64,000 nucleotides of DNA from Mesorhizobium koreense (GCF_031656215.1 NZ_CP134228.1:186001-250000); one strand, 5' to 3'; shown: positions 42,648-52,826, counted from the stretch's first letter. Program-made: numbers and translations. Notes: generated by a model not told the origin, from the letters alone.

Positions 42648-43763
42648 CTACTTCCTGGTCGTATCGCCATGGTCGAACGTTTTGGGGATGGAGTGAGCAG
42701 GTGGTTCCTCGCATGCCGGAGGCGGGTCGGGAAGCGCTTGTTTGAGCCGCCTGCTGGATATGGCAGCCGGTGTTATGCCGTCGGGCGTCCCAACAGGAGG
42801 ATCGCCATTCGCAAGCGACGGTGACCGGCCGAAATGTGAATGAAAGGCGCGGGCAAAACCTGAATAGGCGTCGTAACCCACCTGCCTCGCGATCTCGCTG
42901 ATCGAGAGTTCTCCGCAATTGAGCAGGTTCTGAGCCTGTTCCATGCGGAGCATATTGCCGTACGCATGGGGCGTCTTGCCGAAGAGGTCACGAAAACCCG
43001 CTGTAAGGTCGTTTCGGTTGAGCCCGACACGAGCAGCCAACTGCTCGATCGTCGGCGGGTTGGACACCTCTCGCCTGTAAATGGCGGCTGCGGTCGCGAC
43101 AGCAAGCGGCTTCTTATGGAAGCCATGCTTATGAAGTTGCCCTCTTACGTGCAGCGCGTTTATCTGGGCGACGATTTCGCAAATGATCTCGGTCGCCTTC
43201 AGCTGCGTGTAAATGCTGCGCAGAGGTTCGCCGAATTTGCATGACAACAACTGGTCCACAGCCTCCATTACGACTACGGTCGGCGGCAATCTCAAGCACA
43301 CGCTGACGCCCGTTTTCTTCAGAAATATGGGACGATAGGCTGCTGGAATTTTGTCGACGTTCAACTTGAAGTGGTCAAGAAGGTGCTGCCTCTCAATGAC
43401 AATAAGGACGCCTCGCAGCTTCATGCCCGCCTGGACATCGGATGTCGATTGAGGGCAATTGGATACCAGAACAGCATTTGGAGTCACCAATTCGATGCGA
43501 TCGACGACGGAGCGACTATAGGATCCGGCGATCAATATCTGGAAGCAGACGAGATCCGTCCGGGCCTGGGTTAGGCTGAATGATTCTCTGGCTTCGAAAT
43601 TCATGACGTGTAGGAACGAGTGGTCGTCTATCCGCCGATAGCCATGCTCGTTTGCCCGGAAAGTTACCCGGGCCGCGCCCAAAGCTTCGCGACTGGCCAC
43701 GTAGTTCCGACTCCGGAGCTCCGCCATGACACTTCTGAAATCGAGGTCGAGGAAACTGGGCAT
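42648..43763 (-). CDS. AraC-family transcriptional regulator
   Basis: A 371-aa regulator. The N-terminal ~230 residues are an AraC ligand/dimerisation domain (FSLTQARTDLVCFQILIAGS; LVTPNAVLVSNCPQSTSD). They are followed by the double HTH: TIEQLAARVGLNRNDLTAGFRDLFGKTP and ELSISEIARQVGYDAYSGFARAFHSHFGRSP, where the second helix pair is the diagnostic AraC signature. A ~50-residue Pro-rich tail is unusual. GGAGG lies 9 bases before the ATG. It diverges from the second AraC gene and converges on the degenerate SDR gene. The effector is unknown. Confidence 0.92.
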   Translation of the reverse strand: MPSFLDLDFRSVMAELRSRNYVASREALGAARVTFRANEHGYRRIDDHSFLHVMNFEARESFSLTQARTDLVCFQILIAGSYSRSVVDRIELVTPNAVLVSNCPQSTSDVQAGMKLRGVLIVIERQHLLDHFKLNVDKIPAAYRPIFLKKTGVSVCLRLPPTVVVMEAVDQLLSCKFGEPLRSIYTQLKATEIICEIVAQINALHVRGQLHKHGFHKKPLAVATAAAIYRREVSNPPTIEQLAARVGLNRNDLTAGFRDLFGKTPHAYGNMLRMEQAQNLLNCGELSISEIARQVGYDAYSGFARAFHSHFGRSPSLANGDPPVGTPDGITPAAISSRRLKQALPDPPPACEEPPAHSIPKTFDHGDTTRK

Positions 43764-43989
43764 GCGTGATCCCCTCCGGGAACGGTCCTGGCTGCTACCA
43801 CTGCCCCCACGCCCACTAGCCCGCTACTGCGCTCACCGTCAGGCTTCAGCTACGCATTCTGTCATCTAGCTATATCGAGATTTCACGGCCCGGTTGCGCA
43901 TGATTAGAACTGCATTCACTGTGTAAAACAATTTTACGCTCTCACGGCCAAATATCAATTTTTATGGCCTGTTTCGCCGGTGATTGTTA

Positions 43990-45054
43990 ATGAACCATTC
44001 ATTCAATCCCACAATCCAGACGCGACACCTCAGTGATAAACTGCCGTGTTCGATTGATTTTTCCACTCTCGAATTTCCGGCACGTGATCAGTTCGATGTG
44101 TTTCGAGAAGCGCATCGGGACGCTGCGGATGGGCAACTCATCAGTAGCCGCTCTCCCTCATTTCCCGCACGCCAAGTGGTGTGGGATCTCAACACAATGA
44201 TCTTCACTTACATAAAGTATCCAGGCGCCAGCGTCACGCATCGCTGGAGACACTTGAAGCGGCCGAAGGTCGATCATTGGTATCTGATGCTTCCCTTCCA
44301 GTTCATCCATTCCGGTAAACGGGACGAACGGCCGGCCGCCTCGCCGAGTCTGCATTGCCTGGCAAAACCGTTCGAGTTCGAAACGAGCGCCGAGGGTTAC
44401 GTGGTCCTGTTCGTTCCGCGCGATACCCTCGGCCTGACACCGGTACTCGACCAGATGGCGAATGCCCAGTTCGATGGTGGCATCGGTTCGATCCTCGCTG
44501 ACTACCTTCTGTTGCTCAACCGTTCCCTATCCGAGTTGCGGATTACAGAATTGCCAACCGTCGTGGAAGCAACCCGAAGCCTCCTCGCAGCTTGCATGGC
44601 TCCATCAATGGAGCGGCTCGTGAACGCGCGCAATCCAATCGACATGACGCTCTTGGAGCGTGCGCGCGTTCTGATCGGCCGCAGGCTCCTGGATAGAGAC
44701 TTGTCCCCGGAAAGCATATGCCGGGATCTCCGCGTGTCGCGGTCTCGACTCTACCGCCTTTTCGAGCCGACCGGCGGAATATACTCTTATATCCGGCGGC
44801 AGCGGATGTTGCAGGCGCGCGATGCGCTCTCGGACAACACGGATATGCGTCCGGTTGGCCAAATTGCCGAGCATTGGGGCTTTGTCGACCCTTCCGCATT
44901 CAGCCGGTCATTCAAACATGAGTTCGGCATGTCTCCCAAGGAAGCGCGAATGATGGGATGGGACGGCAACGGACATGTTTTGCCCAAGGAACCGTCTAAA
45001 CAGCATTTTGAAGGGCAAAGCCTTGGTGAAATGCTACGCACGCTCGCGGCCTGA
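43990..45054 (+). CDS. AraC-family transcriptional regulator (AraC_binding_2 type)
   Basis: A 354-aa regulator. The N-terminal cupin-like domain contains AKPFEFETSAEGYVVLFVPRD, typical of the feruloyl/aromatic-type AraC_binding_2 group. The C-terminal HTH pair is LSPESICRDLRVSRSRLYRLFE and RPVGQIAEHWGFVDPSAFSRSFKHEFGMSP. The ATG at 43990 is preferred over a TTG at 43984. It has a weak ribosome binding site. It is separated by ~226 bases from the divergent AraC gene, leaving room for shared operators. The neighbourhood has no clear catabolic target. Confidence 0.92.
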   Translation: MNHSFNPTIQTRHLSDKLPCSIDFSTLEFPARDQFDVFREAHRDAADGQLISSRSPSFPARQVVWDLNTMIFTYIKYPGASVTHRWRHLKRPKVDHWYLMLPFQFIHSGKRDERPAASPSLHCLAKPFEFETSAEGYVVLFVPRDTLGLTPVLDQMANAQFDGGIGSILADYLLLLNRSLSELRITELPTVVEATRSLLAACMAPSMERLVNARNPIDMTLLERARVLIGRRLLDRDLSPESICRDLRVSRSRLYRLFEPTGGIYSYIRRQRMLQARDALSDNTDMRPVGQIAEHWGFVDPSAFSRSFKHEFGMSPKEARMMGWDGNGHVLPKEPSKQHFEGQSLGEMLRTLAA

Positions 45055-45255
45055 GGGGTCGGCCCGGAACTTATGAAGATCGTGCGATGCGCCTCTTGGC
45101 AGCAGCGAAATAGAGGGATGTTGTCCTCGATACGATTGTGGCTTCGGCTCCATAGCCTCCAGTCGTGATTTATCGAGGAAGGCAGTGCGCAACGGCCTAT
45201 CGCGTGGCTGGACAGCAAGGCCGCAGCGTCCGGCGCCGTGCTTTGGAGGACTAAC

Positions 45256-45576
45256 ATGTTGAGAAATCTCTCGGTCGCGGCAATCAGCGCCCTGATGCTT
45301 GCAAACTTCGAGTATCCCGCGTCTGGCGCGTCGATCGGCGCGGGCAACCCGTATCCGGTCAGCAAATACACATGCCAGGACGGCACTCGTCTAGCAGTGC
45401 GTCTCCTCGGCGATCGCGCTTCGGTATCCGTTAACGGCGCGACCGCCGTCGATCTACCCTCCCTGGGGACAGAAGGGACGACCTATTCGAACGGCAAGCA
45501 GACGCTGACCATCGTACAGGGGCGCCTATCGTGGGGCATTGGCCGGGCCGTGCCGTCCGCATGCACCGGCGGTTGA
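45256..45576 (+). CDS. Exported MliC-like protein (lysozyme-inhibitor fold)
   Basis: A 106-aa protein with a signal sequence (LRNLSVAAISALMLANFEYP) and one small domain: YTCQDGTRLAVRLLGDRASV, then LPSLGTEGTTYSNGKQTLTI and a final Cys in PSACTGG. This is the pattern of the MliC/PliC fold: Y-x-C at the start, G-x-x-Y-S-N-G in the middle. MliC proteins protect peptidoglycan from C-type lysozyme. The start at 45256 has GGAGG 6 bases upstream; a GTG at 45238 is less likely. It lacks the lipobox Cys, so it is periplasmic rather than lipid-anchored. Confidence 0.75.
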   Translation: MLRNLSVAAISALMLANFEYPASGASIGAGNPYPVSKYTCQDGTRLAVRLLGDRASVSVNGATAVDLPSLGTEGTTYSNGKQTLTIVQGRLSWGIGRAVPSACTGG

Positions 45577-45727
45577 GCAATGGTCTCGCTGCAAGGAAAA
45601 TCGGGTAATGTCGGGTCGAGCTCCGGCAGGAACATTCCCACTTAAAGGGAGCACCATACCGGATCATGGTCGTCTCCCGCCTGAATTGCGTGGAATATAC
45701 TTCATCGAATAAGTTGATCATAAACAG

Positions 45728-47224
45728 CTATCGTGCCGGGATGGCCGCCGGTTCCGCCCGTTCGATCCTGATGCCGCTGAATCCATAGAAGAGAGTCAGC
45801 AGCGGGCTGGCGATATTGAAGATGCAGAACGGCAGATAAAGCAGGGTTGGCACCCCCAGCACGGCGGCCATATACGCCCCGCATGAATTCCATGGAACCA
45901 GCGGCGAGGTGACGGTGCCAGCATCGGCGACCGACCGCGATAGGTTCGTTGTCGCAAGCCCGCGCTTTTCGAACTCCATGCGGAAAATCCGTGCCGGAAG
46001 CACGAGTGCTATATACTGATCCCCGGCGATGACGTTGAGGCCAAAGGCCGTTCCAACCACCGTGCCGACCAGACGGCCGGTCGTTCTGGCGCGCAGCAGG
46101 ACCGGCATGACGAGTTTGGACAGCAAGCCGAATTCATCCAGAAGCGTGCCGAATGCAAGCGCCCCGATGATGAGCCAGATCGTGAGCAGCATGCTGTCCA
46201 TGCCTCCTCGCGATAGCAGGGTGTCGACCACTGGAATGCCGGAGTTCGCATGATAGCCGCTGGCTATCGCTTGCCAGACACCTTTGATGAAGACGGCCGG
46301 CGAGCCGAGTGCCGGGTCGTCGATGAAGCGAAGCACCGCCTCGGGTTGAACGAAGCATGCCATCAAGCCCGCCACCAGTGCCGAAGCCATGATAGCCATG
46401 GACGGAGGAACCCTCAGGACGGAGAGGGCGACCAGGAACACCAAGGGAACCAGATTGATGGGGGTTATCCAGAACAGCTGGTCCAGCGACGTCAATTCGG
46501 ACGCGATGACCGCGTCGCCGACGCCTTGTGCGCCATCCGCCAGACCGAGCCCCAAAAAAACGAACACAGCGATTACGAATGCGGGAATCGATGTCCAGGC
46601 CTGCGCGCGAAGATGCTTATAAATGTTGTTGCCGGTGATTTGAGCGGTCAGGATGGTGGTTTCGGACAATGGGGAGAGTTTGTCGCCGAGATAGGCTCCC
46701 GAAATCACGGCGCCGGCGGTGATGGCAGGCGATACGCCCGACAATGTTGCCAACCCCACGAGACCGACGCCCACGGTTCCGGCCGTTGTCCAGGAACTTC
46801 CGATTCCCATGGCGATGCCGCCGCAGATCAATGCGGAAGCTACGTAGAACCAATCGGGGCTGATGATCTGGATGCCGTAATACACCAGTGTCGGGATAGT
46901 GCCGGACATGTTCCAGGTACCGATCAGGGCGCCGACCGCAAGCAAAATGAAGATAGCGCTTACGACCGACGAGACGCCTTTGCGCCCGACTTCGGCGACC
47001 TCCTCCCAGCTATGACCGTTCTTCAGGACGATACCCGCCGTAACCATGCCCGAGAGGATTATGGCGACCTGCAACGGTCCTGCCGTTGCATCCAGGCCGA
47101 AAAGCGAGAGGGCGCCGGCAACGAGCGTCGCAAGAACGACAAGCGGGACCAGCGCGTCGAAAAACGAAGGTTCCCTGACAGGACGGGAAGAAGGAGCTTG
47201 CTCGGCCAACTGAATGTCCTTCAT
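45728..47224 (-). CDS. nhaC: NhaC-family Na+/H+ (or malate/lactate) antiporter
   Basis: A 498-aa transporter with about 11 helices. It matches NhaC: GTIPTLVYYGIQIISPDWFY, AMGIGSSWTTAGTVGVGLVG, GAYLGDKLSPLSETTILTAQ, and NVIAGDQYIALVLPARIFR near the end. Members exchange Na+ for H+; some exchange malate for lactate. The start at 47224 (KDIQLAEQAP) is chosen; a GTG at 47239 is possible. It is the third gene of an arcD-arcA-nhaC run. That suggests pH or ion homeostasis linked to ammonia release by arginine deiminase. Confidence 0.9.
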   Translation of the reverse strand: MKDIQLAEQAPSSRPVREPSFFDALVPLVVLATLVAGALSLFGLDATAGPLQVAIILSGMVTAGIVLKNGHSWEEVAEVGRKGVSSVVSAIFILLAVGALIGTWNMSGTIPTLVYYGIQIISPDWFYVASALICGGIAMGIGSSWTTAGTVGVGLVGLATLSGVSPAITAGAVISGAYLGDKLSPLSETTILTAQITGNNIYKHLRAQAWTSIPAFVIAVFVFLGLGLADGAQGVGDAVIASELTSLDQLFWITPINLVPLVFLVALSVLRVPPSMAIMASALVAGLMACFVQPEAVLRFIDDPALGSPAVFIKGVWQAIASGYHANSGIPVVDTLLSRGGMDSMLLTIWLIIGALAFGTLLDEFGLLSKLVMPVLLRARTTGRLVGTVVGTAFGLNVIAGDQYIALVLPARIFRMEFEKRGLATTNLSRSVADAGTVTSPLVPWNSCGAYMAAVLGVPTLLYLPFCIFNIASPLLTLFYGFSGIRIERAEPAAIPAR

Positions 47225-47330
47225 TGTCCGGCGCAGCACGCCAGGCCGCAGGTCTGTTGCCGAACCGCGCCCGTCCCGCCGAACCGCCGGACGGGACGCG
47301 GTCGAAATCTCCTGCGGCGCCGAATCGGCG

Positions 47331-48590
47331 TCAGTAGTCGACGGCGTCGCGGATGATCGGGCAGGTCATGCAATGGCCGCCGCCGCGGCCGCGGCCGAGC
47401 TCAGCGCCGGTGATCGTAACGACCTCGATGCCTTCCTTGCGCAGCAGCGTGTTTGTGTAGGTGTTGCGGTCGTAGGCGAAAACCACGCCCGGCGAGGCGC
47501 AGACCAGATTGGCGCCGCTGTCCCACTGCGTGCGTTCGCGCATGTAGTCGTTACCGCCGGTCTGCACGACACGCATCTTCTTCAATCCCAGTGAATCGCG
47601 CACCGTGTCGACAAAGGAGCCCTTGTCCTTGTGCAACTCGACGCCGCCCTTGCCATCCGGACGATAGGAAAAGGCTTTGATGCCATCGACGATGTCAGGG
47701 TAGAGGAGCACGCAGTCGCGGTCGGCGAAGGTGAACACCGTGTCGAGATGCATCGCCGCGCGCAGCTTTGGCATCGCCGCGACGATGACGCGTTCGGCCG
47801 CGCCCTTGTCGAACAGCGCCTGCGCGACCTGACTGATCGCCTGGCGCGACGTCCGCTCGCTCATGCCGATCAGCACATTGCCTTTGCCGATCGGCATGAC
47901 GTCGCCGCCTTCGAACGTCGCCAGGCCGTGGTCCTTGAGCGGATCGCCCCACCAGACGTTGACCTTGCCGGCAAAGTCTGGGTGGAATTTATAGATCGCA
48001 GTGGCGAGGATCGTTTCCTCATGACGCGCCGGCCAGAAAAGCGCGTTCAGCGTGACGCCGCCATAGATCCAGCAGGTGGTGTCGCGGGTGTAGAGCGTGT
48101 TCGGCAACGGCGGCAGCAGATATTCGGTAACACCTGCCGCATCGCGGATCAGCGCCAGCGTCTCGCCACCGATCGTCTCGGGAAACTCGTAGGTCGAAAG
48201 ACCACCGATCAGCGTTTCGGCGAGCGCCCGGTTGGACAGGCCGTCCAGATAGCTGCGGATCTCGCCGACAAGGCCGAGCCCGACCTGGTCCGGAACGATC
48301 TGGTTATCGAGCACCCACGCCTTGGCTTCCGGTATGGCCATGGTCTCGGCCAGCATGTTGTGCATCTCGACGACATCGACGCCACGGTCGCGCATCTTAG
48401 TCATGAAGTCGAAATGGTCACGCTTGGCGTTGTCGACCCACAAGACGTCGTCGAACAGAAGATCGTCGCAATTCGACGGCGTCAGGCGATGGTGGGCATG
48501 CCCTGGCGCGCAGACCATCACCTTGCGAAGCTGCCCGACCTCGGAATGAACGCCGAATGGAGTGTCGCCAGATGGGGTTTCGTTTGTCAT
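47331..48590 (-). CDS. arcA: Arginine deiminase
   Basis: A 419-aa enzyme converting arginine to citrulline and ammonia. It has [24 protein letters not shown] at the start, [54 protein letters not shown], and the C-terminal catalytic Cys in [17 protein letters not shown]. All active-site regions are intact. It begins 13 bases after arcD. No ornithine carbamoyltransferase (arcB) or carbamate kinase (arcC) gene lies nearby, so the usual ATP-yielding route must be completed elsewhere or is absent. Confidence 0.97.
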   Translation of the reverse strand: MTNETPSGDTPFGVHSEVGQLRKVMVCAPGHAHHRLTPSNCDDLLFDDVLWVDNAKRDHFDFMTKMRDRGVDVVEMHNMLAETMAIPEAKAWVLDNQIVPDQVGLGLVGEIRSYLDGLSNRALAETLIGGLSTYEFPETIGGETLALIRDAAGVTEYLLPPLPNTLYTRDTTCWIYGGVTLNALFWPARHEETILATAIYKFHPDFAGKVNVWWGDPLKDHGLATFEGGDVMPIGKGNVLIGMSERTSRQAISQVAQALFDKGAAERVIVAAMPKLRAAMHLDTVFTFADRDCVLLYPDIVDGIKAFSYRPDGKGGVELHKDKGSFVDTVRDSLGLKKMRVVQTGGNDYMRERTQWDSGANLVCASPGVVFAYDRNTYTNTLLRKEGIEVVTITGAELGRGRGGGHCMTCPIIRDAVDY

Positions 48591-48603
48591 GACCTGATCC
48601 TGT

Positions 48604-50037
48604 TCAAGGTGTGATGATGCCCGTCAGCAGCCCATAGGCCCCGACCAGGCCGGCTAGGAGCGTGACGGCGAAGACGATGAGCTCGACGGACGTGAACAAC
48701 TGCAGTTTCTGCTCGCGCCGCGCCCAGACGTAGAGGATGGTTCCGGGCACGAAGAGGACCGCGACGAGCAGCACGTATTTGAGCCCGGCGGCCATGAACA
48801 TGAAGATCGTGTAGATCGCCGCGATCCAGGCAAAGACCTGGTCGCGGCCGCGCTCGCCGGGAGTCTTCTCGTAGCCCATGCCGCTGCGGGCGAGCAGGAT
48901 GCCGTAGCCGGCCACGAGCAGGTAGGGCAGCAGTGCGGTAACGCTCGTCATGTCGAGCATGAAGTTGAATGCATCCCGCGACCAGTAGGTCGAGATCACG
49001 AAGAGCGACACGACGATATTGGTCAGCCACAGTGCGTTGGCGGGCACCCGGTTGCCGTTTTGCGCGGCGAACAGCTTCGGCATGTCCTCGGACTTGGCGG
49101 CGGCGAACAGGACTTCGGCGCAGATCAGCGACCAGGCAAGATAGGCGCCGAGCACCGAGACCAGAACGCCGATGGAGATGAAGACCGCGCCCCAGTGGCC
49201 GACCACCGCTTCCAGGACGCTTGCCATCGACGGCTGCTGGACGGCGGCGATGCCCGATTGCGGCAGCGCCCCGTAGGGCAGAAGCGTGACAGCCACCATC
49301 AGGCCGGTGACACCCACGAAACCGAGAATCGTCGCCGTGCCGACATCGGAGCGCTGCTTGGCAAAGCGGGAATAGACGCTGGCGCCCTCTATGCCGAGGA
49401 AGACGAAGACCGTGATCAGCATGGTGTCGCGCACCTGGGCGATCAGGGTTTTCGCCGGCATATCCGCGCCACCGAAGAAATTCTCGCCGAACTGTCCGAA
49501 ATTGAAGGCGAAGATCAGGAGCAGGACGAAGGCCAGGATCGGCACGATCTTGGCGATCGTCACGACGGTGTTGATGAAGGTCGCCTGCTCGACGCCGCGC
49601 AGGATCATGAAATGGAAGGCCCAGATGCCGATCAGCGACACTATGATAGCGGTGGCGCTGCTGCCGTCCCCGAAGATATCGGGAAAGAAGCGGCCCAGCG
49701 TCGAGCCGATCAGCACCCAGTAGAAGACGTTGCCGAGGCAGCTACCGAGCCAGTAGCCGAAGGCGGACAGGAAGCCCATGTAATTGCCGAAACCGGCCTT
49801 GGCATAGGCAAAGACGCCTGAGTCGATATCCGGTCGCTTCTCGGCCAGGAACTGAAACACGCGGGCCAGCATGTACATTCCGGTGCCCGCAATCGCCCAG
49901 GCGATGATCGCGCCGAAGGGACCCGTCGCCGCGCCGAACCTTCCGGGCAGATTGAAAATGCCGGCTCCCACCATGGACCCGACGACCATTGCCGTCAGTG
50001 CAGACAGGGAAAGTTTCTGCGTCGCTCCCGAAGCCAT
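48604..50037 (-). CDS. arcD: Arginine/ornithine antiporter (APC family)
   Basis: A 477-aa, 12-helix APC transporter. It starts [22 protein letters not shown], the substrate-backbone loop of APA-type antiporters, then [42 protein letters not shown] and [17 protein letters not shown]. This matches the ArcD/YdgI arginine:ornithine (or citrulline) exchanger branch. It is the first gene of the arcD-arcA-nhaC operon. Since arcB is missing here, exchange of arginine for citrulline is a plausible alternative. No FNR/ANR box was seen upstream. Confidence 0.9.
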   Translation of the reverse strand: MASGATQKLSLSALTAMVVGSMVGAGIFNLPGRFGAATGPFGAIIAWAIAGTGMYMLARVFQFLAEKRPDIDSGVFAYAKAGFGNYMGFLSAFGYWLGSCLGNVFYWVLIGSTLGRFFPDIFGDGSSATAIIVSLIGIWAFHFMILRGVEQATFINTVVTIAKIVPILAFVLLLIFAFNFGQFGENFFGGADMPAKTLIAQVRDTMLITVFVFLGIEGASVYSRFAKQRSDVGTATILGFVGVTGLMVAVTLLPYGALPQSGIAAVQQPSMASVLEAVVGHWGAVFISIGVLVSVLGAYLAWSLICAEVLFAAAKSEDMPKLFAAQNGNRVPANALWLTNIVVSLFVISTYWSRDAFNFMLDMTSVTALLPYLLVAGYGILLARSGMGYEKTPGERGRDQVFAWIAAIYTIFMFMAAGLKYVLLVAVLFVPGTILYVWARREQKLQLFTSVELIVFAVTLLAGLVGAYGLLTGIITP

Positions 50038-50358
50038 GGTGTCCCCTTCAGCACTAGGTCGACTTTCGGCAGCCGCTCACCGGGGCTGCCAGAGAACTAT
50101 AATCCTCCTCTAGTCGGCCCGTGACCGGCGCAGAATCCCGCAACTTTTCTCCTGGTCCCAATATCGGCTCTGCGTATGTCGGATCCGAATTTCGGGACAG
50201 GACTCAAGCGCGGTGGAGCCGTTCGAGGGCTGTCAACTCCGGCTGGCGCCTGATCGCGATGTGGCTTTTATGAACGTTGACGCCTGGTGAGCCGGGCGGC
50301 GTCACATCTGGTGTCTTTATCTGCTGCCAAGACGACGTCGTCCGCCGTCAACATCCAG
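50038..50358. other. Intergenic region upstream of arcD
   Basis: 321 bases lie between arcD and the next leftward gene. No gene is seen. GGCAGCC and GGCTGCC near 50073-50096 could form a small hairpin. No FNR-type TTGAT-N4-ATCAA site and no -24/-12 element was seen. Confidence 0.5.
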
Positions 50359-51441
50359 TTATGGCGAATTGCCAAAATATTTGTCGTGCAACTGTTCCAC
50401 GAGACCGCGCTCGTGAGCGCCAATGAGTTCAACCGTCAGCCGCCTTGTCGCGGGGCTGTTCAGCGGAAGCCCGAAACCATATTTGTCGGGCTCGAAAATA
50501 CCTCCGACCACGTTGACCCGTTGTTCGGGGTGGCTATGGGAATAATATTCCAGCACCGGAGCGTCACCGACGATCGCTGCGATGTCGCCGTCGCGCAAAG
50601 CCGCCACGGCCTCGTCGATATTCGGGAACGAATAGACGTCGAGCCCGGAGCCACGGGCAAATTCCTCGGACACGCTTCCGGCGAATACACCGACAGCCTT
50701 GCCGGGTAGATCGGCAAGGCTGTTGATCTGGTTGGTCAGCGAAAGCGTGGTCATCACGCTCGTCACGGACGAGGTGACGAACGCAAGCACGGCAATCCCG
50801 CATATCAGCCACAAGCCTTGCCATACTCGTCCGATCCACCCGAAGATATTCCTTCGGCCCGTTGATTTGCCTGCAGCAATCGACATGACCGAGAAGAAGC
50901 TCTCCGCTGCCCCGTCACGCCATCGGCTCGGAAAGTTGGGATCAAACCGTCGGTCGAAAAGAGTCAGCAACAGGGTGGCGGCTGCGACCACAAAGGCGAT
51001 CCATGCATAGGCGCGAAGGAATCCCGATTCCCGCAACCCCGATACGACTTCCAGGAACCCCGTGCCCTGATGTTCGTTGATCATTATCCTCAGTCCAGCG
51101 TCGAACCATGGATAAGTGAAATCGATCCGTTGCGCCCGACCTTGCGTAATGGTGAGATTGGTGACGGCAACATCGACCTCGCCGTTCGCGGTAGCGTCGA
51201 TCAGGGCGCGGACTGTCGGGAACGGTTGGTATTGGCTTTGAAGTCCTTGCGCCTCTGCAAGCGCCTTCCAAAGATCGACCGCCATCCCGGTGAAATGGTC
51301 CTTCTCCTGGATGACAAATGGTGGGCTCACATAGAGCCCGACCCTGACCGGTTGTTTGGTATTGGGCAGCCCCTGTGCGAAGGAACCGGTCACTGATAGC
51401 AGAAGCCACAGCATGACCAGGTAGAGAGCATTCTTCGCCAT
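50359..51441 (-). CDS. Prokaryotic ionotropic-glutamate-receptor-like channel protein
   Basis: A 360-aa protein: signal peptide (LYLVMLWLLLSVTGSFAQG), then a periplasmic amino-acid-binding fold split by a membrane insertion. Lobe 1 (32-125) contains VRVGLYVSPPFVIQ and TNLTITQGRAQRIDFTYPW with the ligand Arg. The insertion follows: helix 1 (about 143-161), a re-entrant pore-like AAESFFSVMSIAAGKS (178-192) and helix 2 (about 207-229, ending SSVTSVMTTLSL). Lobe 2 (about 240-355) has DLPGKAVGVFAGS and IVGDAPVLEYY with the ligand Asp. This S1-M1-P-M2-S2 layout is that of GluR0-like bacterial receptors. The pore lacks the TVGYGD K+ filter. It lies 20 bases downstream of an AI-2E transporter gene. 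Confidence 0.82.
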   Translation of the reverse strand: MAKNALYLVMLWLLLSVTGSFAQGLPNTKQPVRVGLYVSPPFVIQEKDHFTGMAVDLWKALAEAQGLQSQYQPFPTVRALIDATANGEVDVAVTNLTITQGRAQRIDFTYPWFDAGLRIMINEHQGTGFLEVVSGLRESGFLRAYAWIAFVVAAATLLLTLFDRRFDPNFPSRWRDGAAESFFSVMSIAAGKSTGRRNIFGWIGRVWQGLWLICGIAVLAFVTSSVTSVMTTLSLTNQINSLADLPGKAVGVFAGSVSEEFARGSGLDVYSFPNIDEAVAALRDGDIAAIVGDAPVLEYYSHSHPEQRVNVVGGIFEPDKYGFGLPLNSPATRRLTVELIGAHERGLVEQLHDKYFGNSP

Positions 51442-51461
51442 AAAACCCTACCTTCGGTGCC

Positions 51462-52529
51462 TTACATGTCCGTTGCGCCAGCCTTCGCAGACAGCGCCTC
51501 CGGCCCATCGTTGTCGGATGCGCCTAACAGCACCGCCAGCCATCGAGCCGAGCGCGACTGGGCACAAAACGTAAGTCCGGCGATGGCGATCGGGACGCCG
51601 ATAAAGGCACCAAACAAGCCCCAGAGGAAGCTCCACAGAAACACCGAGAACAGCACGAAGAAGGGCGAGATGGCCAAAGCCTTTCCCGCCACGCGTGGTT
51701 CGACGTAACTGCCGATCACAAACTGGATAAGATTGAGACCGGCGAAAACGACGAACGCGGATTGAAGAGATTCGAACTGCGCCAGCGCGTAAAGTGTCGG
51801 CAGCACCGTGGCGATGAACGGGCCAACGAAGGGGATAAAGTTCAATGTGAAGGCAATGACGCCCCATTCGGCGGCAAGCTGAAGGCCAAGCGCCGTGGCG
51901 AGTGCGTAAACCATTCCTCCCGTCGTAATGCTCATGATTGTCCGGATGAGCATATACCTGCGCAGCTTTGCGGCCGTGAGGCTGCCACCCTTAATGAGGA
52001 CGCGTGCGGTGCCCCCATCGAGAGCAGCACTGATCCTGCGCGTAACGGGGCCAATCTCCAGCAGCCCGAGAAGGACATAGACAAGAACCACCGCCCAGAA
52101 CGAGACCATGGTGTTCAACCGCGACGACACACCTTGCAAAGCTCGCACGAGCCAGCGCATGTCGAAATGCTCGGCCCAGAGGCCGGTCACTGCAATGCCA
52201 TGAATTTCCAACCAGTTGGCGGCCTGGTCATAGAGCATTTGGAACCGAGGCGCGTCGGCGAGCAAGGACCGGCCGATCCGCCCAAAGCCCCAAGCAACAA
52301 TCGAGCCAAAGACAGCGAAAACAGCCACGGTCAGCGTGACCACGATAGCCAATGCCGCGAGTTGGGGCAGATGCCGCTGGAGCCTGCTCTGTATCGGCCA
52401 AACGATTGCGATAATGAACAACGCACCGGCGATCGGCGCAATGATGACGGCCGAAAAATAGAGCCCGACCGCGACCGAGATCGCGACCAGGATGCTAACC
52501 GGGACAATAATGGTTCGCTCAGTCGTCAT
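51462..52529 (-). CDS. AI-2E family transporter (PerM/YdiK type)
   Basis: A 355-aa, ~8-helix protein. It has AGALFIIAIVWPIQSRLQRHLP near the N-terminus, a long periplasmic stretch, and GVIAFTLNFIPFVGPFIATVLP, the hallmark block. Then come NLIQFVIGSYVEPRVAGKAL and VFLWSFLWGLFGAFIGVPIA. The family includes TqsA (AI-2 export) and Na+/H+ antiporters, so the name does not define the substrate. A ~35-residue hydrophilic tail ends the protein. It starts the two-gene run with the receptor-channel gene. Confidence 0.9.
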   Translation of the reverse strand: MTTERTIIVPVSILVAISVAVGLYFSAVIIAPIAGALFIIAIVWPIQSRLQRHLPQLAALAIVVTLTVAVFAVFGSIVAWGFGRIGRSLLADAPRFQMLYDQAANWLEIHGIAVTGLWAEHFDMRWLVRALQGVSSRLNTMVSFWAVVLVYVLLGLLEIGPVTRRISAALDGGTARVLIKGGSLTAAKLRRYMLIRTIMSITTGGMVYALATALGLQLAAEWGVIAFTLNFIPFVGPFIATVLPTLYALAQFESLQSAFVVFAGLNLIQFVIGSYVEPRVAGKALAISPFFVLFSVFLWSFLWGLFGAFIGVPIAIAGLTFCAQSRSARWLAVLLGASDNDGPEALSAKAGATDM

Positions 52530-52622
52530 CAGCGCCGGCAGTCACCTTGATATCGCCTTTACGCTCGCTCGTGGGGCTTACACAGCGGACCAGGAGCGAC
52601 CAATTGGTGCCAAGCTCACCAA

Positions 52623-52826
52623 TCAGTCGGCGGCGGAGTTCGACTTGTTCCTGCGGATGATCGTCAGAATTAGGAGAATGACGCCAATGGCCAGCATGAG
52701 GCACCCGCCCACCAGGCTGGATGACGATCCATATCGATAGCCGGATGCCAGAAGGAGAAATCCGATAACGACAAGGACGAGGGCGGTCACTTTATTGACC
52801 AGCAAAGACTGTGAATCTCCGGTCAT
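52623..52826 (-). CDS. Small two-helix membrane protein
   Basis: A 67-aa protein with two hydrophobic helices (VTALVLVVIGFLLLASGY and LVGGCLMLAIGVILLILTII) and a basic tail (RRNKSNSAAD). The ATG at 52826 has GGAG 7 bases upstream and is preferred over ATG 52838 and TTG 52850. No family function is known. It lies upstream of the AI-2E gene on the same strand (93-base gap). Confidence 0.6.
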   Translation of the reverse strand: MTGDSQSLLVNKVTALVLVVIGFLLLASGYRYGSSSSLVGGCLMLAIGVILLILTIIRRNKSNSAAD

